DNA of 64,000 nucleotides from Rhizoctonia solani (Eukaryota > Basidiomycota > Agaricomycetes > Cantharellales > Ceratobasidiaceae), in assembly GCF_016906535.1 (NCBI RefSeq), contig NC_057379.1, positions 992,001 through 1,056,000 on the forward strand, in the 5' to 3' direction. The position numbers and the translations under genes are program-made. Below, one piece after another: positions 44,458-55,790 of this stretch. The stretch's first letter is position 1. Each line of letters begins with the position of its first letter. The notes under the pieces were generated by a model, which ran no database searches, was not told the DNA's origin, and saw only the letters and a list, made by a program, of their open reading frames with translations.

Positions 44458-47349
44458 TTCAACAAATCAATACGGTGGATGAAGTGTTGGTGAAGGAGTG
44501 AGACCACCTGGAGATACTGGAATAGGGAGTTCACTATCGTGATTTTATACGATATTTTTTCTACGAGCAAAGTCATCGCACTTGGTGCGGCGTCGTTGCG
44601 AGTCAGTAACGCAGTCTACTGGAGGCACTGGTTTAGTAACCTCTTACCATACATGGTCATGACGCGACCGCGACTCTGCTGCCCCGTGATGCATTTACTG
44701 GGCACTACCCACGATCGGCTTTTGTGTCCCGATGTCTGCCTTAGTGCGGTTAATTGTAATCAAAATTGCCAACATTCGCTAGAGGGCCATCCATTGATAG
44801 CCTGGGCCCGTCCTTCCAACCGAGACGACAAATCGGGTATATTTTCTCTATTCTACAATACAGGTCATTACCCAATAAATTTTCACATTCTCAGGTGAGT
44901 TCTAATACAATTGGTCAAACAATTATCCGGTACTTGCCAAATTCATACTGTTACCGTTCACGTTAAGCACACCTAAGATCCACCAATTTTAATACTAATT
45001 GAACAAACCCCTAAGAATGATGGTCCCAGAATCGATGTCTCCGGTAATGAAAAAAAAACAGCGGGGAAAAATGAGTTTCTGGGGCATCAATGTAAGAGTG
45101 CAAGTAGATCAGTGTAACATCAAACGAACCTTGGGAACATCAAAGGCGCTTATTCCGCCTAACCTTTTCCAAATTCACTCGGCGCTTGCATCCCTGACCG
45201 ACTCTTCAGCTCCCTCATTACTCGTCATTTTCGTCAAGCCCGTGATAATCTCAACTTGATATACTTGATCTTATACTCTCTATCTTTTAAATAAATTGCA
45301 GATTTTTTTCATTGGTCTCCCGGGCTCCAGGTCAATGTGCAGCGATTGGCCAACAGACTTTCACTGGGCCAGTGGGTGGTTTCTATATGTCTGGAAGCTG
45401 TGATGACGCATTGATTCCTCGGTGCCCACATACTCCTGGGTGCATCGGAATAATCCAGCTCTCGAGATCAAAAAGCGCGCGAAATGAGCGCAGCAAGAGG
45501 CCATCTGACCCTCACGTGCACCATTATTGGGGTATTTTATTCCCCGGCATGAGGTTTCTTGAACCAGTTCATAACTAAATCCGAATTGCTCGCACTGACT
45601 AAGAGGGTCACAGCCCATATAGTGCAAACTGTCCATAGCTGAATGTAGCAAATAATGCGTACGTCCCTAACTTGATGTGGCGGCTCATTGAGAACTTACT
45701 TACTTAACGGTATGTACCACTGTAGTGAATATTCCATATTCGTCGGTGGCAACTACTGTCCAAGCGAGATGAATAGTTCAATTTGTGTAACTTTTCATTA
45801 ACGCCGGTATACGAGGAACATGTATGAACTAGCTGAGCTCGCAGTTGCCTAAATTCACGAGATACATGTACACAATGTCCTGGACGCCCAATGTGCGCGT
45901 ACACTGAAACGCGAGGTGGGTATACGACCATCAATCAGACAACTGGATGGGGTTACTGATACATGATGTTCAGGCACTCTCGACGTCGCTCAATACACCG
46001 CCACATAGAAGCTTAACCGACTTGATGGACTTCGAGTTTGCCGCCGGCTTCTTGGATGATTCCCATGTGTGGAGCCCAGTCGTAGCTCAGGTAACATATT
46101 CATCAATTGGATTTAATTACTGAGTTCTCTTGCAGCTAGTTTCTCGATCCATACAATCTTGTGGATATTTCAGATTTCAGGTCGCGCGCGCCATGAATGA
46201 GTGGCGGCGTGCGAGCAACCCCGGTTTAATTATTCTTAAGGTTAGGCCCTTGTCCTTGAACTGAGATCTCTCACGCGTAAATACACTCTATTATGATCAG
46301 ATGATCGTGAATTTAATAAAATATTTATGATATTCAACTTGGGTGACGACACGATGAACCAATGGTCGGCCGCTACTACGGTAGGTCCAATGCGTATGAA
46401 AACTCCGAGTTCAGGCTTTATGCTAAAGTCAGCAGAAAGTAAAATGCTTTTTCCTCTCACAGGAATACTATCCCTTATTCATTTGCCAAGAGTTGCATCT
46501 ACACGGGTACTCAGGTCAAAGTACTAGTGGCAGCATCCCTGAACGTCTGAGCTTTGAGTGGCGTGGAATGGTTGTACACATGAGTACAGCAGTTCACGGG
46601 CTTATGGGCGTGAAACGAGCCTGTCTTGGATGCACCTCAATAGAACATTGGTGGTAATCGCGCAGAGTATCATCACGTTTGCGCGACAATACATTCCCGT
46701 AGCTGTAGTATTAGTGCCAATCCAGAAAACAATTGTTCGTCAAGTCATCTCGATTGCGTAGTTTTCAACGAGCTGTCGTACCTATAGCATCACATAGTCT
46801 CATGACGAAGATTATCAGTTAAGACCATCAGATGCGTGGTGCTTCTCGTATTTCTCGCTAAGCAGTGACATATTAAACATCACTTATTTTGAATTAACTT
46901 GATGCAGATTCGATATCTCATTCATGGAAATTGAAGTGGCACAGACTTGCAATGTGACAAGCACGAGGCCGAATCCTTTGATCTTCTTTTGATATCTATA
47001 GTAGTGTAGCGTGATCAGAGCCTTAGCCATGTCTAAACAGGGTAGCATAGAGCCTTGATCGCCAAAAAAACTAGCAGGGATATGTATGCATACATAAACA
47101 GATTAATACATTGACTACAGTAAGACTTCTAAAACTTCTCGCATGCCATACAAAACCTGGGGGAAGGGGCTTGATGTAGAGGTGCGCGGCACACGCTCTG
47201 ATTACTCAGGGAAGGTTGAGCAATTACAGGGAGAAACCTTGCAGCATGGTCAATCAGCCTAGGTGCACGCCGCTAAGAAGAAAATCAAATACATTTTACG
47301 ATGACTCTGTAAGTGGTGAAGTCCCCCGTTCTATTGGGGAGTAATGGTA
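44458..47349. other. Gene-poor region with possible coding relics
   Basis: About 2.9 kb with many stops in all frames and high AT content. The only stretch with a coding look is at about 45960-46241 (separate entry). No transposon ends, terminal repeats or reverse-transcriptase motifs were seen. Confidence 0.45.
45963..46241 (+). pseudogene. Possible coding relic of unknown family
   Basis: Reading with an intron at about 46090-46137 gives a smooth frame, SLTDLMDFEFAAGFLDDSH, then VWSPVVAQ, VSRSIQSCGYFRFQVARAM and NEWRRASNPGLIILK, with a GTTAGG donor after it. No plausible continuation was found on either side before stops, so this may be an isolated exon pair or a decayed gene. No family is recognised. 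Confidence 0.3.
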
Positions 47350-48160
47350 TTAAATAAAAATAACACCATCATCTCCCCATAGAATATTCTGCCATGGTGA
47401 AAGTGTTGAAAATCCTGCCCGCTCAAGGTAGACTTTCACAGAGCGGTCAAAGGCGTTTTCCTGTAAAGGTTCAGGGTTGTCGTCATGCCTCCGGGCGAAT
47501 ATGATAACACGCTCGCCTGCCTCCGGGGTGTTGGCTACATGTGTCTAAGCGTTAGACACGATGTGTAATAGTGAAAGAGTTATGCAAGACATTTAAGTGA
47601 GCAAGTGGGTGACGCAAAGAATTATGCTAGAGCTAGGGAAGGGAGGCTTTTTGAGACGAATCCAAGGAAACTTACCACTGGCGATGAATAATTTCAGGGA
47701 ATATGTACTTTGTCACTCCGAGATCCGTGAGAAAACCTATCCAGTAGTGCATGCAATGTAGAAATGTCTCCTGGTGTATAAGGTTTTCCAGTTTGTACTT
47801 GTCTGGACAATACTGGCCGATGAATAATTTCAGGGAATATGTACTTTGTCACTCCGAGATCCGTGAGAAACCTATCCAGTAGTGCATGCAATGTAGAAAT
47901 GTCTCCTGGTGTATAAGGTTTTCCAGTTTTGTACTTGTCTGGACAATGAGCACTATTGTGCCATGCCTCTGCGTCTGGTATTGTCTATCGAAAAAAAGCG
48001 TATTTAGGATAAGCCTAAATGGAAATAGTATGGCCGTGTGGGTTGAGGAATGGGCTCACTATGGTCCACCCAGTGTAAACGTCAGGCAAGCGATTAGAGG
48101 GAGGAAGATGACCGAGCGCGTCTGAATCGCGTATTATACGACTCCATCGGCAAGCTTAAA
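47350..48160 (-). pseudogene. Hypothetical gene disrupted by a 136-bp tandem duplication
   Basis: Coding character is clear in two stretches. One is AWHNSAHCPDKYKTGKPYTP continuing GDISTLHALLDRFLTDLGVT and KYIFPEIIH (about 47990-47820). The other is the terminal exon VANTPEAGERVIIFARRHDD with FDRSVKVYLERAGFSTLSPW, ending WGDDGVIFI at TAA 47350-47352. An upstream exon (LPPSNRLPDVYTGWTI, ending near 48070) is followed by a 74-nt intron with a GTGAGC donor. The exon in the middle is duplicated in tandem, and the downstream copy has an extra T that breaks the frame. I recognise no domain. The N-terminus could not be placed. Either a recent pseudogene or an assembly duplication. Confidence 0.5.
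47683..47947. repeat. Tandem duplication, period 136 bp
   Basis: The segment starting GATGAATAATTTCAGGGAAT at 47683 recurs at 47819 and runs to TTGTCTGGACAA. The two copies differ only by one A in GAGAAAACC/GAGAAACC and one T in CAGTTTGTAC/CAGTTTTGTAC. It lies within an exon of the hypothetical gene above. Confidence 0.92.
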
Positions 48161-48972
48161 AAGGCTGGGGGATCCGGGCCTGGGGAATTTGCCACTTTTC
48201 CCGGGTTTGGATAAGCCGCCACATGCAAGTGGATTTCAATATAGAGCTGGCATCTGACACTGGAGACGGGGTCTTGGATAAGCACCCTGATAGGCAAGCG
48301 GCATGACGTCTACTCCCAATGCTAACCCGCGGTTGAAGGTATCCATCATGAAGTCAATAGCTGACACATACGACCGATGGCTCTTCTTAAACTCCGAGAG
48401 GCACCCGATGGGTTAGTCTATGTTAGAATCCAAGTTGATCGAAGGTTCTTATTTTTTTCAAAATCACATTGCATATTAACGATAACACGGCGACGAATTA
48501 TGCGAATCTATGCAACAGACGGACTGAGGTGAAAAAGACATCCAGCACCAAGATTTCATTAATGTTAAATACCCAAAGCTATTTGAGGAATTGACGGATG
48601 TATAAATGGTTAATCTTAATGTCAACGTCGTGGATTTGTTCTGAAACAAGCTGTATACAAATAATCGGCAAAGCCTTTCAGGTACCAATAAGGAATGGTA
48701 TAGCCGAACTAGCTTTGACAAAATGAACTCGCGTAACGATTCCTACAACCGGTGAGTTTGGAGCTTTAAGGAAGTTGTGCTTATACCACATGTCAAAGGT
48801 CCTTCAATCTTGGTGTACTTAAGACCGAATACGGAACAAAATCAAGGTCAAACTCAAGGTTACCGCGCAGAGATAGTATATACGGGCCACTCGGTATCTA
48901 CTTGATATAGCTATCGACTTTTTACATTGAACTTCTGGTTTCATAAATCCATTTGATCCCTACACGAGGGGC
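48161..48972. other. Intergenic region, no gene seen
   Basis: About 0.8 kb. The frame at 48297-48094 (minus) overlaps the presumed upstream exons of the hypothetical gene but shows no motif. The remainder is AT-rich and non-coding by appearance. Confidence 0.4.
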
Positions 48973-51612
48973 TTAAAGCTCCGTTCGGTGCCGATTCACA
49001 ACTTTTTTGCTGGACGCCGATCCGTACAACTCATATGCGCTTGGGTATAAAGCAGCATCATTGGTATGATCCGTAAGCTCCTCCCTTCCAAGAAGGTAGC
49101 TCAGTGTCTTGTACGCAGCCCAAGGTGCATATAGAGGCATCATGTGACCCGAAAGATCGACTTCGACATATGTCAAGTCTGAAGATGTGCAAAATTAGAG
49201 TCCGCGAATAGAACCGAAAGCGAGAACACTTACTCCTCTCTTGATGCATAGCGCCGAGGATGCCAAAGCCTTCAATTATGAAGCTCTCATTTGCTATCGG
49301 TCGCTGAAAGCCCTGCTGACCGTGCCCTGTAAAGAGGATCTTAGCGATACAGAATACTTCTGGGCCAGAATGTCTCACACGTCATGTTTCTAGAGTGGCG
49401 GGATCTACTTAGCGCGCGTGCAAAATAAAAGAAGCAAAAGTAACACTGACTGAATCGCAATTCTTCAAGGTGCCCAGATCAGGGTTAGTCAAAATCTCGG
49501 AATTTAAACGCGACAAAGAAAACAGTCACACCTTGTGCCTTCCGCGATTAGCACATAGTCCTTTTGGGAATTCATACTTCTCAGCAGCGGAGATTAGAGA
49601 TGACCTAAACTACTTACTATGCCACCGTGCATGACCACAGTTCGCTCGCTCTTCTCGATCACATTAGGCATGACGCTCAGCATTGATGGTATAGAAGTAT
49701 CGGTGCCGTTGACAAATACGTTCTATAAGCGGGCGTCAGTCATGCAGGATAGCAAGTCATCCTGAAACTCACAATCGAAGAGCATTCACTCCAATTGATA
49801 TGCGGTGCATGAATCGCATCTTGAACATCCGTACGGTTGAAGTAAATCGGGCCTTGCTGGCTATCGAAGCTCCCTATGTTCCCATATGTATCATTGGCCA
49901 ACTTGATGCTGGGCAAAGAGGTGTAGTCCCTTACCTGGAAACCCGAGCACATCCTAACACACGACTATCAGTCACGTTTCTTACCATCTTAATTTCATCT
50001 ACTCACCCAGAGAACAGGCCAAACGTCGAAAATACGATAAACGTTAAAGTTGGGGTTCACCCTGCACAAAACAGCATGTGAGCCCCCACGCATATGTATA
50101 TCCTGTACATTCCTAACCAACGGTCGGACTAGGAGAACTCACATGCTTGCAGCTTCGTATATCATGATCCAGGTAGCGCATTCGTCTTTAATGCCCGCCC
50201 AATCCGGAGATCCAACGTACGACTGCGAAGGGAGCGGAAGTGGACCAGCAGGGGGGTAGGTCACGTATTTCTTGGAATAATCGGTGAAGCCGCACTTGTC
50301 CCCAACTTGTTGGATCTGAGAGATAAAAGACGAGTTGAGGCTGAGAACGTCTTTCCATTTCTGGGACCGATTGGTTTCGTTAAATAACAGATTAAAAAAA
50401 GTATAAAACGAATGGTGTCTTACTATGGCAAAGTTCACGGCCGGGATGAATTCTGTAACGAGGTCGTAAGATACGGATGGGTCTGTAATCCAAATTCCCT
50501 TGAGCTTGAGGTCCACGGCTTTGGGATGCTCATAGAGGTAATTTGCAATATCTAACACATGCCAAAAGATGAACTTGCTAATCAAAAGCACGTCCAAGGC
50601 ATATCGACTCACAAGGAACATAAAACCCAGCATAGGATTCTCCGGTAGCATAAAAGTTCTTGCCCTTGAGCTCTGAGAACACCTCGAGAAACTGCGCCAA
50701 GAATCCAGCAAACTGCTCCGCGAGTTGATCCTCGTTCCTGCCAAAAGTAAATAAATTAATGAGTGCCCAGAGATGAGTTGTAAGGAAAGTCATGAATTGG
50801 GTAGGTAGCTACGTACGTAATATTAGGGACACCTTGTGAGAATCCTGTGCCGACTGGTTGTTCAACCCAGAGTACATGAGACTAGAGCGAGGCAAAGGTT
50901 AAAAACTATAGTTCTTGAGAGTACATGTCTCATCTCATACTAACCAAGTTCGTCCACGCCCATTGGTTCCTAATAGGTTTGGCAGTACCCGTCGGCCATG
51001 TGAACGGTCCGTTTTCTTGAATCAGGCCCTCTAGGGAAGAACAGCCGGGTCCGCCTTGGGGACAAATAAACATCAGTCCGACCGATCTCACATATATGAC
51101 AGTATTGTCTCTACTGGACAGGCATACCATTGGTCCAAAACACAAGATCGTCCGTGTGCTTCTCGTTAGTCGTAGGCCAGAACCAAAAGAACAACTTTCT
51201 CGTTTCGTTTGCGTTCCCAGAGATCGGCATCAATCCTGTACAACCCCAATCCCACACACACAAAATGAATAAAAAAAAGTCGAGAATTAAGATGATAAAA
51301 ATAATGGCCACATATAACACGCATATATGTATATATGTATATGGACGTACCCGACCAGGACGGACCGACATCAAAGTCGACCTCGGGGATCTTGGTCCCA
51401 TCCACGAGATACTGAGCCGCTTTGGGATTCGCAAAGCTGATTGTCGTCGCGCGTTTGGGGAGCTCAGGAGCCCGGGGTGCATGCGTGTGCTCATCCGCCA
51501 ATGAACGCGCGATCGACGGCGGTCCCGCACGTGGGCGGTGGCGGTCGTGCGGGTTGCGCAGACGGGCCGAGACTGCACCTACGCAGAGCAAGAGAGACAA
51601 AAGACGGACCAT
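48973..51612 (-). CDS. Secreted serine carboxypeptidase (peptidase family S10)
   Basis: Removes C-terminal residues from peptides in the vacuole or outside the cell. The start at 51612 gives the signal peptide [16 protein letters not shown], then a basic, Pro-rich propeptide with ELPKRATT (possible Kex2 cut). Family blocks in order: [40 protein letters not shown] (oxyanion hole), [33 protein letters not shown] with the catalytic Ser, [20 protein letters not shown] with the catalytic Asp, and VDLSGHMMP with the catalytic His near 49145. Several N-x-S/T glycosylation sites are visible (NETR, NITN, NSSF, NRTD). About a dozen GT-AG introns of 45-70 nt occur. The C-terminus VVNRHRTEL ends at 48973. 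No membrane anchor is seen. All catalytic residues are retained, so it is probably active. Confidence 0.92.
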
Positions 51613-52290
51613 CGATGATAATGATGATGAAGGACCGACAAGGCTTGTGAGGTTGAAAGACGGAGTCGTTTTATCCTCTTCCCACCCCTTGCCGCCTAAA
51701 ATAAACTTATTTCCAAGTATACCACCGCCCTGGTGTCGCAAAAATAGAACACGGACACGGGCATTACTCTATAAAAGTAAGGGACAAAACATCATCTCGG
51801 CTTCGAAAAATACAGCCCCGCGTGGCGTCTTGCTCCAAGATAACACGCCGCAGTTCATATATGTCGATCTGGGAGTATACAGAGAAGAGGCCGCGTGTAG
51901 AAGCACAGTACGTTTGTCTATTGTCGGGCTATTATGTCCACATGAAATTGGCAGGCTGAACAGCATGCACGGGGGATATAGCTATGGTACGTTCGAATGA
52001 ATATGACGCACATAGCCGGTCGAGGCCGCATGTAGAGGCATATTGCATTTATCCACGCACAAATGAAATGGGCAAGTTGCCCAGCATATGTAGGGGAATA
52101 TAATTACCTTGAAAGGAATACGGGACCTACAGCCGATAGCGCCCGGTCGTTTCCTTGTAGTAACTCGCAGAATAAAACGTATGCTAAACTAATGTATTAC
52201 CAAGTCATAAATTACAACGGAACGTCTAGGAATTGCACAGAATAAAACGAAACGAAACGAGTGTGATGACAGACTCACCAATACAAAACT
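51613..52290. other. Intergenic region with a degenerate direct repeat
   Basis: Contains the promoter side of the carboxypeptidase gene. Two diverged copies of about 120 bp lie at roughly 51886-51992 and 52021-52112. Both begin GAGGCCGC(G/A)TGTAGA(A/G)GCA and end GG(G)GGATATA-like. No gene is seen. Confidence 0.55.
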
Positions 52291-53547
52291 CTACAGATCC
52301 ATGTCGCTTGCATACAAGGAAGGGTGGGAATAATGCTGACTGCGTTCAAGCGTCCTCCTTTGGGGGGGGGCATAATCTTTGGTCAGATCGATACCCTGTA
52401 AATGTGTATTCGTAATCTTGACTGGGCGCTGCCTCGGCGCGCTCTTTTTGCCCTTTTTCTTTTGTTGGCCATTAGATTTGGAAGATGATTCGGCGGTGCT
52501 GATTTGAAGGCCCTCTGTGTTAGCGAGGGAGGTGGCAGAGGTGTGAATTGCGGGTTATGTGCGAAAGTTTTGTAAGAGGAATGGGGGAAGAAGGGCTCAT
52601 GGTCAGTAAAATGAGAATACAAAGGCATCCCGATCATACCCGACTCCAAAGCCTTGATCATGTCCGCTTCAGGAGGAACAGTAAGTTGTTCCAGAGGTCG
52701 ATAAACTCTAACCAGCCCAGGACAGTTGGGTCAGTTGCCCAAGTGGACAAAATGAACACTTTACCTTGGTCGACTTTCTTTCCGCCCATTTCAGGGGTCA
52801 TATCATTCCTGAACACCATTTTATGTGTTCGTCCTTTGCCGAACGGGTGGCAAGCACCAGACCCTCCTTCTCAAGTTCCTCGACAGCCTGCAAAGCACCC
52901 GCCCAGGATTCCTTGAGGGATTTCATCGATACACCAGCCCCGCCTCGTGCATGTCGAGTGATTTCGGCCAACACGGATTGTTTATCTTTGACTTGAAAGT
53001 CGGGCTACAATGGGGAATTAATGTAATGTGGATTGAGTGAGAAGGACGGTGCGAACCCGCCACGTGTAGAGTTTTAGCTTGGGATCTACGGTCACTCGTT
53101 CATGTTCGTTGAGTGCTTTGACAAGAACCGGGTCGTTTTCCACATTTGGGACGTTTGCATATGCTCCTAGATCTTCGAGTCGAATGGGACCTTTTCGTTC
53201 CTACCTCCAGGAGTGAGTACAGGGCGCGCCACGAAATGGCAACCAAGGACAGTGACGGACCTTGAGAGCTGAAATGAGATAGGAAAGTTGTGTGCCCTTT
53301 TGGAATCCTGAACCTGTATCTTTGGGCTGGGAGAATACTTCGACTGAACAGGGGCGAATGAGTGTCAGTGTGGCGAGCAGGGGTTGAACTAGTAAACAAA
53401 TAGATACCAGCTTTTGCTCGTTTCTTCGGGTCCTTTGAGTTGCTAGCAGAAGCAGCAGCAGTGGGCAGCGATATCCCTTGCTGGGAGTTTTGTTCGTGAA
53501 GCTACACCAGCGCGGAGCGGGAACGAAGATGGGCCGTTGTTGGACAT
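52291..53547 (-). CDS. TFA2: Transcription initiation factor TFIIE beta subunit
   Basis: Small TFIIE subunit of the RNA polymerase II preinitiation complex, which helps recruit and stimulate TFIIH. The start at 53547 (MSNNGPSSFPLRAG) leads to SNSKDPKKRAKA. The winged-helix core follows: GFQKGTQLSYLISALK, KGPIRLEDLGAYANVPNVEN, LKLYTWRPDFQVKDKQSVLA, GGAGVSMKSLKESWAGALQA and VEELEKEGLVLATRSAKDEH. Then FRNDMTPEMGGKKVDQEF, IDLWNN, VPPEADMIKALES and the family's basic C-terminal block PRQRPVKITNTHLQGIDLTK with DYAPP. The frame has several apparent one-base losses: an A in the run at 52819-52822, one near 52684, one near 53500, and a C in the run at 52362-52370. With ten C the protein would end PPPKEDA at 52346-52348 instead of at 52291. 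As this factor is essential in studied fungi, consensus errors are likely. Confidence 0.85.
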
Positions 53548-53635
53548 GGTCGTCCGTGGCACGTGCAAACTCAAGGGACCAGGCTCATCGGCATTACATA
53601 TTCTCCCCCACTCTGATTACTGCTAACACCACAGA
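53548..53635. promoter_or_regulatory. Very short divergent promoter (TFIIE-beta / Kelch gene)
   Basis: Only 88 bp lie between the two opposite start codons, so core promoter elements must be shared or overlap the leaders. No TATA box is evident. Confidence 0.5.
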
Positions 53636-55425
53636 ATGCCGAATACAGAACGAACGTCTGCTGAAATACTGACACCAACAGTCACGAGCTCGTCATCGCT
53701 GAGCCGTGGCAAATCGGGGTCAACGGAAAAGGCCTCATCCTCGTCTGTCAGAACTACAAAACAAAGCCCCCATGAGCGTCCCGCTTCCTCTTCCAGCAAA
53801 CCAAAGGGCGCCGGCGCTAGGTCTCACCGTGAACGCGAACGCGAAGACCCTCGTTCGTCCCAACGATACATTATCAATCCACATTTATTCCAAATGTCCA
53901 AGTCCGTCATGGCTTCTCCCACTGTCAGTCTAGTGCTGCTCTAGTTTTCGGTACATACACTGATATCACAGCGGAAAGATGATGCACTGGTCTCGAGCCC
54001 CAGTCTCGGGCATGCTCCCTACACGACATCTTCGAGCGCACAGCATGACTTTGGTCGACAGCACCATCTGGATTTTCGGTGGATCCGATGAGACGGACTC
54101 GAGAGACGACGTGTACACACTGGACACCGGTGCGTTACCCAAACTCTGCCCCTTCTCAAGTCTTCTCTCATTCTAATGCACACGTGTTGGGTAGAAACCT
54201 TTGTCTGGGGAAAACCTAAACCTACCGGAGAGCAACCTCCCGGAAGCCGGGCCCACACAGCAACACTTGTTCACAACCGGTTTATTTTCATCGTCGGAGG
54301 GGGCAAGACCATGTATACTTTGACACTGTGTAAGCCTTTTACCCTCCCTTTGGTCCAACATATACATGACTGAGCGAATTAAAGATACATTTTCGACACT
54401 TGATGCACAAATGGATAAAACCCGATATCCAGGTGAAAAGCCAATGCCCAGGAGGGCGCACACTGCGTGTCTTCACAATGGGCGCTTGTTTATTTTCGGT
54501 GGTATGTGCCCCCCCCCTTTTTTTTTGTTTGATTTCATCTGCTTCCCCCTCCCCCTCACTCTTAAACTTACTTACACGCACGCACGTGCCCCTCCCAAAG
54601 GAGGGAACGGGACCGTAGCTCTAAACGACGTATGGACCATGGACGTCCGAGTTCCATTCGATAAGCTTCGCTGGCAACAAATCAGACCACGCGAAGGCTC
54701 CGCTGTCCCACCACCCAGAGGGTACCATACCTCCAACCTAGTCGGGAACGTAATGGTCATCATTGGTGGATCCGACGGACGCGATACGTATGACGATATT
54801 TGGGTCATGGATCTAGGTATGTACTTTTTTTTTTTCTCTTCCTTCGCTTTCTTTGGTCTCATGAAGAGGGGATGTAGACACTGGATTGTGGAAGCAGGTC
54901 TTGACCGACGATCGGTACCCATGCATGTTCCATTCCTCGACCCAGGTCGGATCTTACTTGTTCATCCTCGGAGGACACAACGGCCAGGTCTTTTTATCAG
55001 ACTTGATCTTGTTTAACCTAGGTTCGTTTTTCATTTTCTCGCGCGCGTGTGTATGTATGCGAGGGAACAATAGGTTTCTGATATGACTTGGTTTTTTGTT
55101 AGTCACCCTTCAGTACGAGACGAAACAGTGCGCTGGACGGACGTTCCCCGCGAGAGGATATCATAGTGCCGTGCTCGCCGATTCTCGGCTGGTCGTGACT
55201 GTAAGTTCTCCTTATCCTCGACCTGCATTATTTTATACTAATTAACCTCGCAACGATCAGGGCGGATTCGACGGCGAGGCCGTTTTCGACGACGTTTCGA
55301 TCCTTGACCTCGCCGCGTTGGCGTACTTGCCCCAGGTCACCCGGTTCGGCATCATCATTGATGAACGAGGGGTATACGTCGAGGACGAAGGTGCGGAGTA
55401 TACGGAAGATGCATATTTCGAGTGA
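53636..55425 (+). CDS. Kelch-repeat beta-propeller protein
   Basis: The start at 53636 gives MPNTERTSAEILTPT, followed by a Ser/Lys/Arg-rich disordered N-terminus. Kelch blades then follow, each with GG and downstream Tyr/Trp: HLRAHSMTLVDSTIWIFGGS, RAHTATLVHNRFIFIVGGG, RRAHTACLHNGRLFIFGGG, YHTSNLVGNVMVIIGGSDGR, FHSSTQVGSYLFILGGHNGQ and YHSAVLADSRLVVTGGFDGE. The C-terminus is acidic (VEDEGAEYTEDAYFE). At least six short introns occur, two containing long T or C runs (about 54503-54521 and 54821-54840). The architecture resembles fungal Kelch proteins of the Tea1/leucine-zipper-like type, but no BTB, coiled-coil or other partner domain is visible, so a scaffold role is inference. It is divergent from TFIIE-beta. 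Confidence 0.85.
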
Positions 55426-55790
55426 TTTGGTGAGGGGGGGGGGATTGGAGAAGCACAGTCGGGGAAACGTGGAGTTTGTGGTAATACAGATGGAGAGTGG
55501 TCGTGTGGGAGAGGTGTGCTTCCTAGGATTTATTAGGACGACACTCGTGTATGCATCACATAAGTCTTGGCGTATTTCAAGTATTTATTTTAATTGTTTA
55601 CTGCAAGTATAGTACTTTTTGATTTCTTGAATCCTGCAAGTTTCGTTGATTGATGGCGCCAGATGAAAAGTACACACAGACAAACATGTGAAAATAAAGG
55701 ATCGTGTAAATCATAATTAACACATCCTAATAACAATCACTCTGGTTCATATCTTAAGCTCCCTTTCGGTACTCAAAACTCTACAAGGCA
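55426..55790. other. Intergenic region, no gene seen
   Basis: Starts with a G10 run (about 55433-55442) and becomes AT-rich. It holds the Kelch 3' flank and the promoter of the kinase array. Confidence 0.5.

Noticed and set aside
44458..47349. Possible transposon in the gene-poor region
   Set aside because: No terminal repeats, target-site duplications, reverse-transcriptase, integrase or transposase motifs were seen on either strand.
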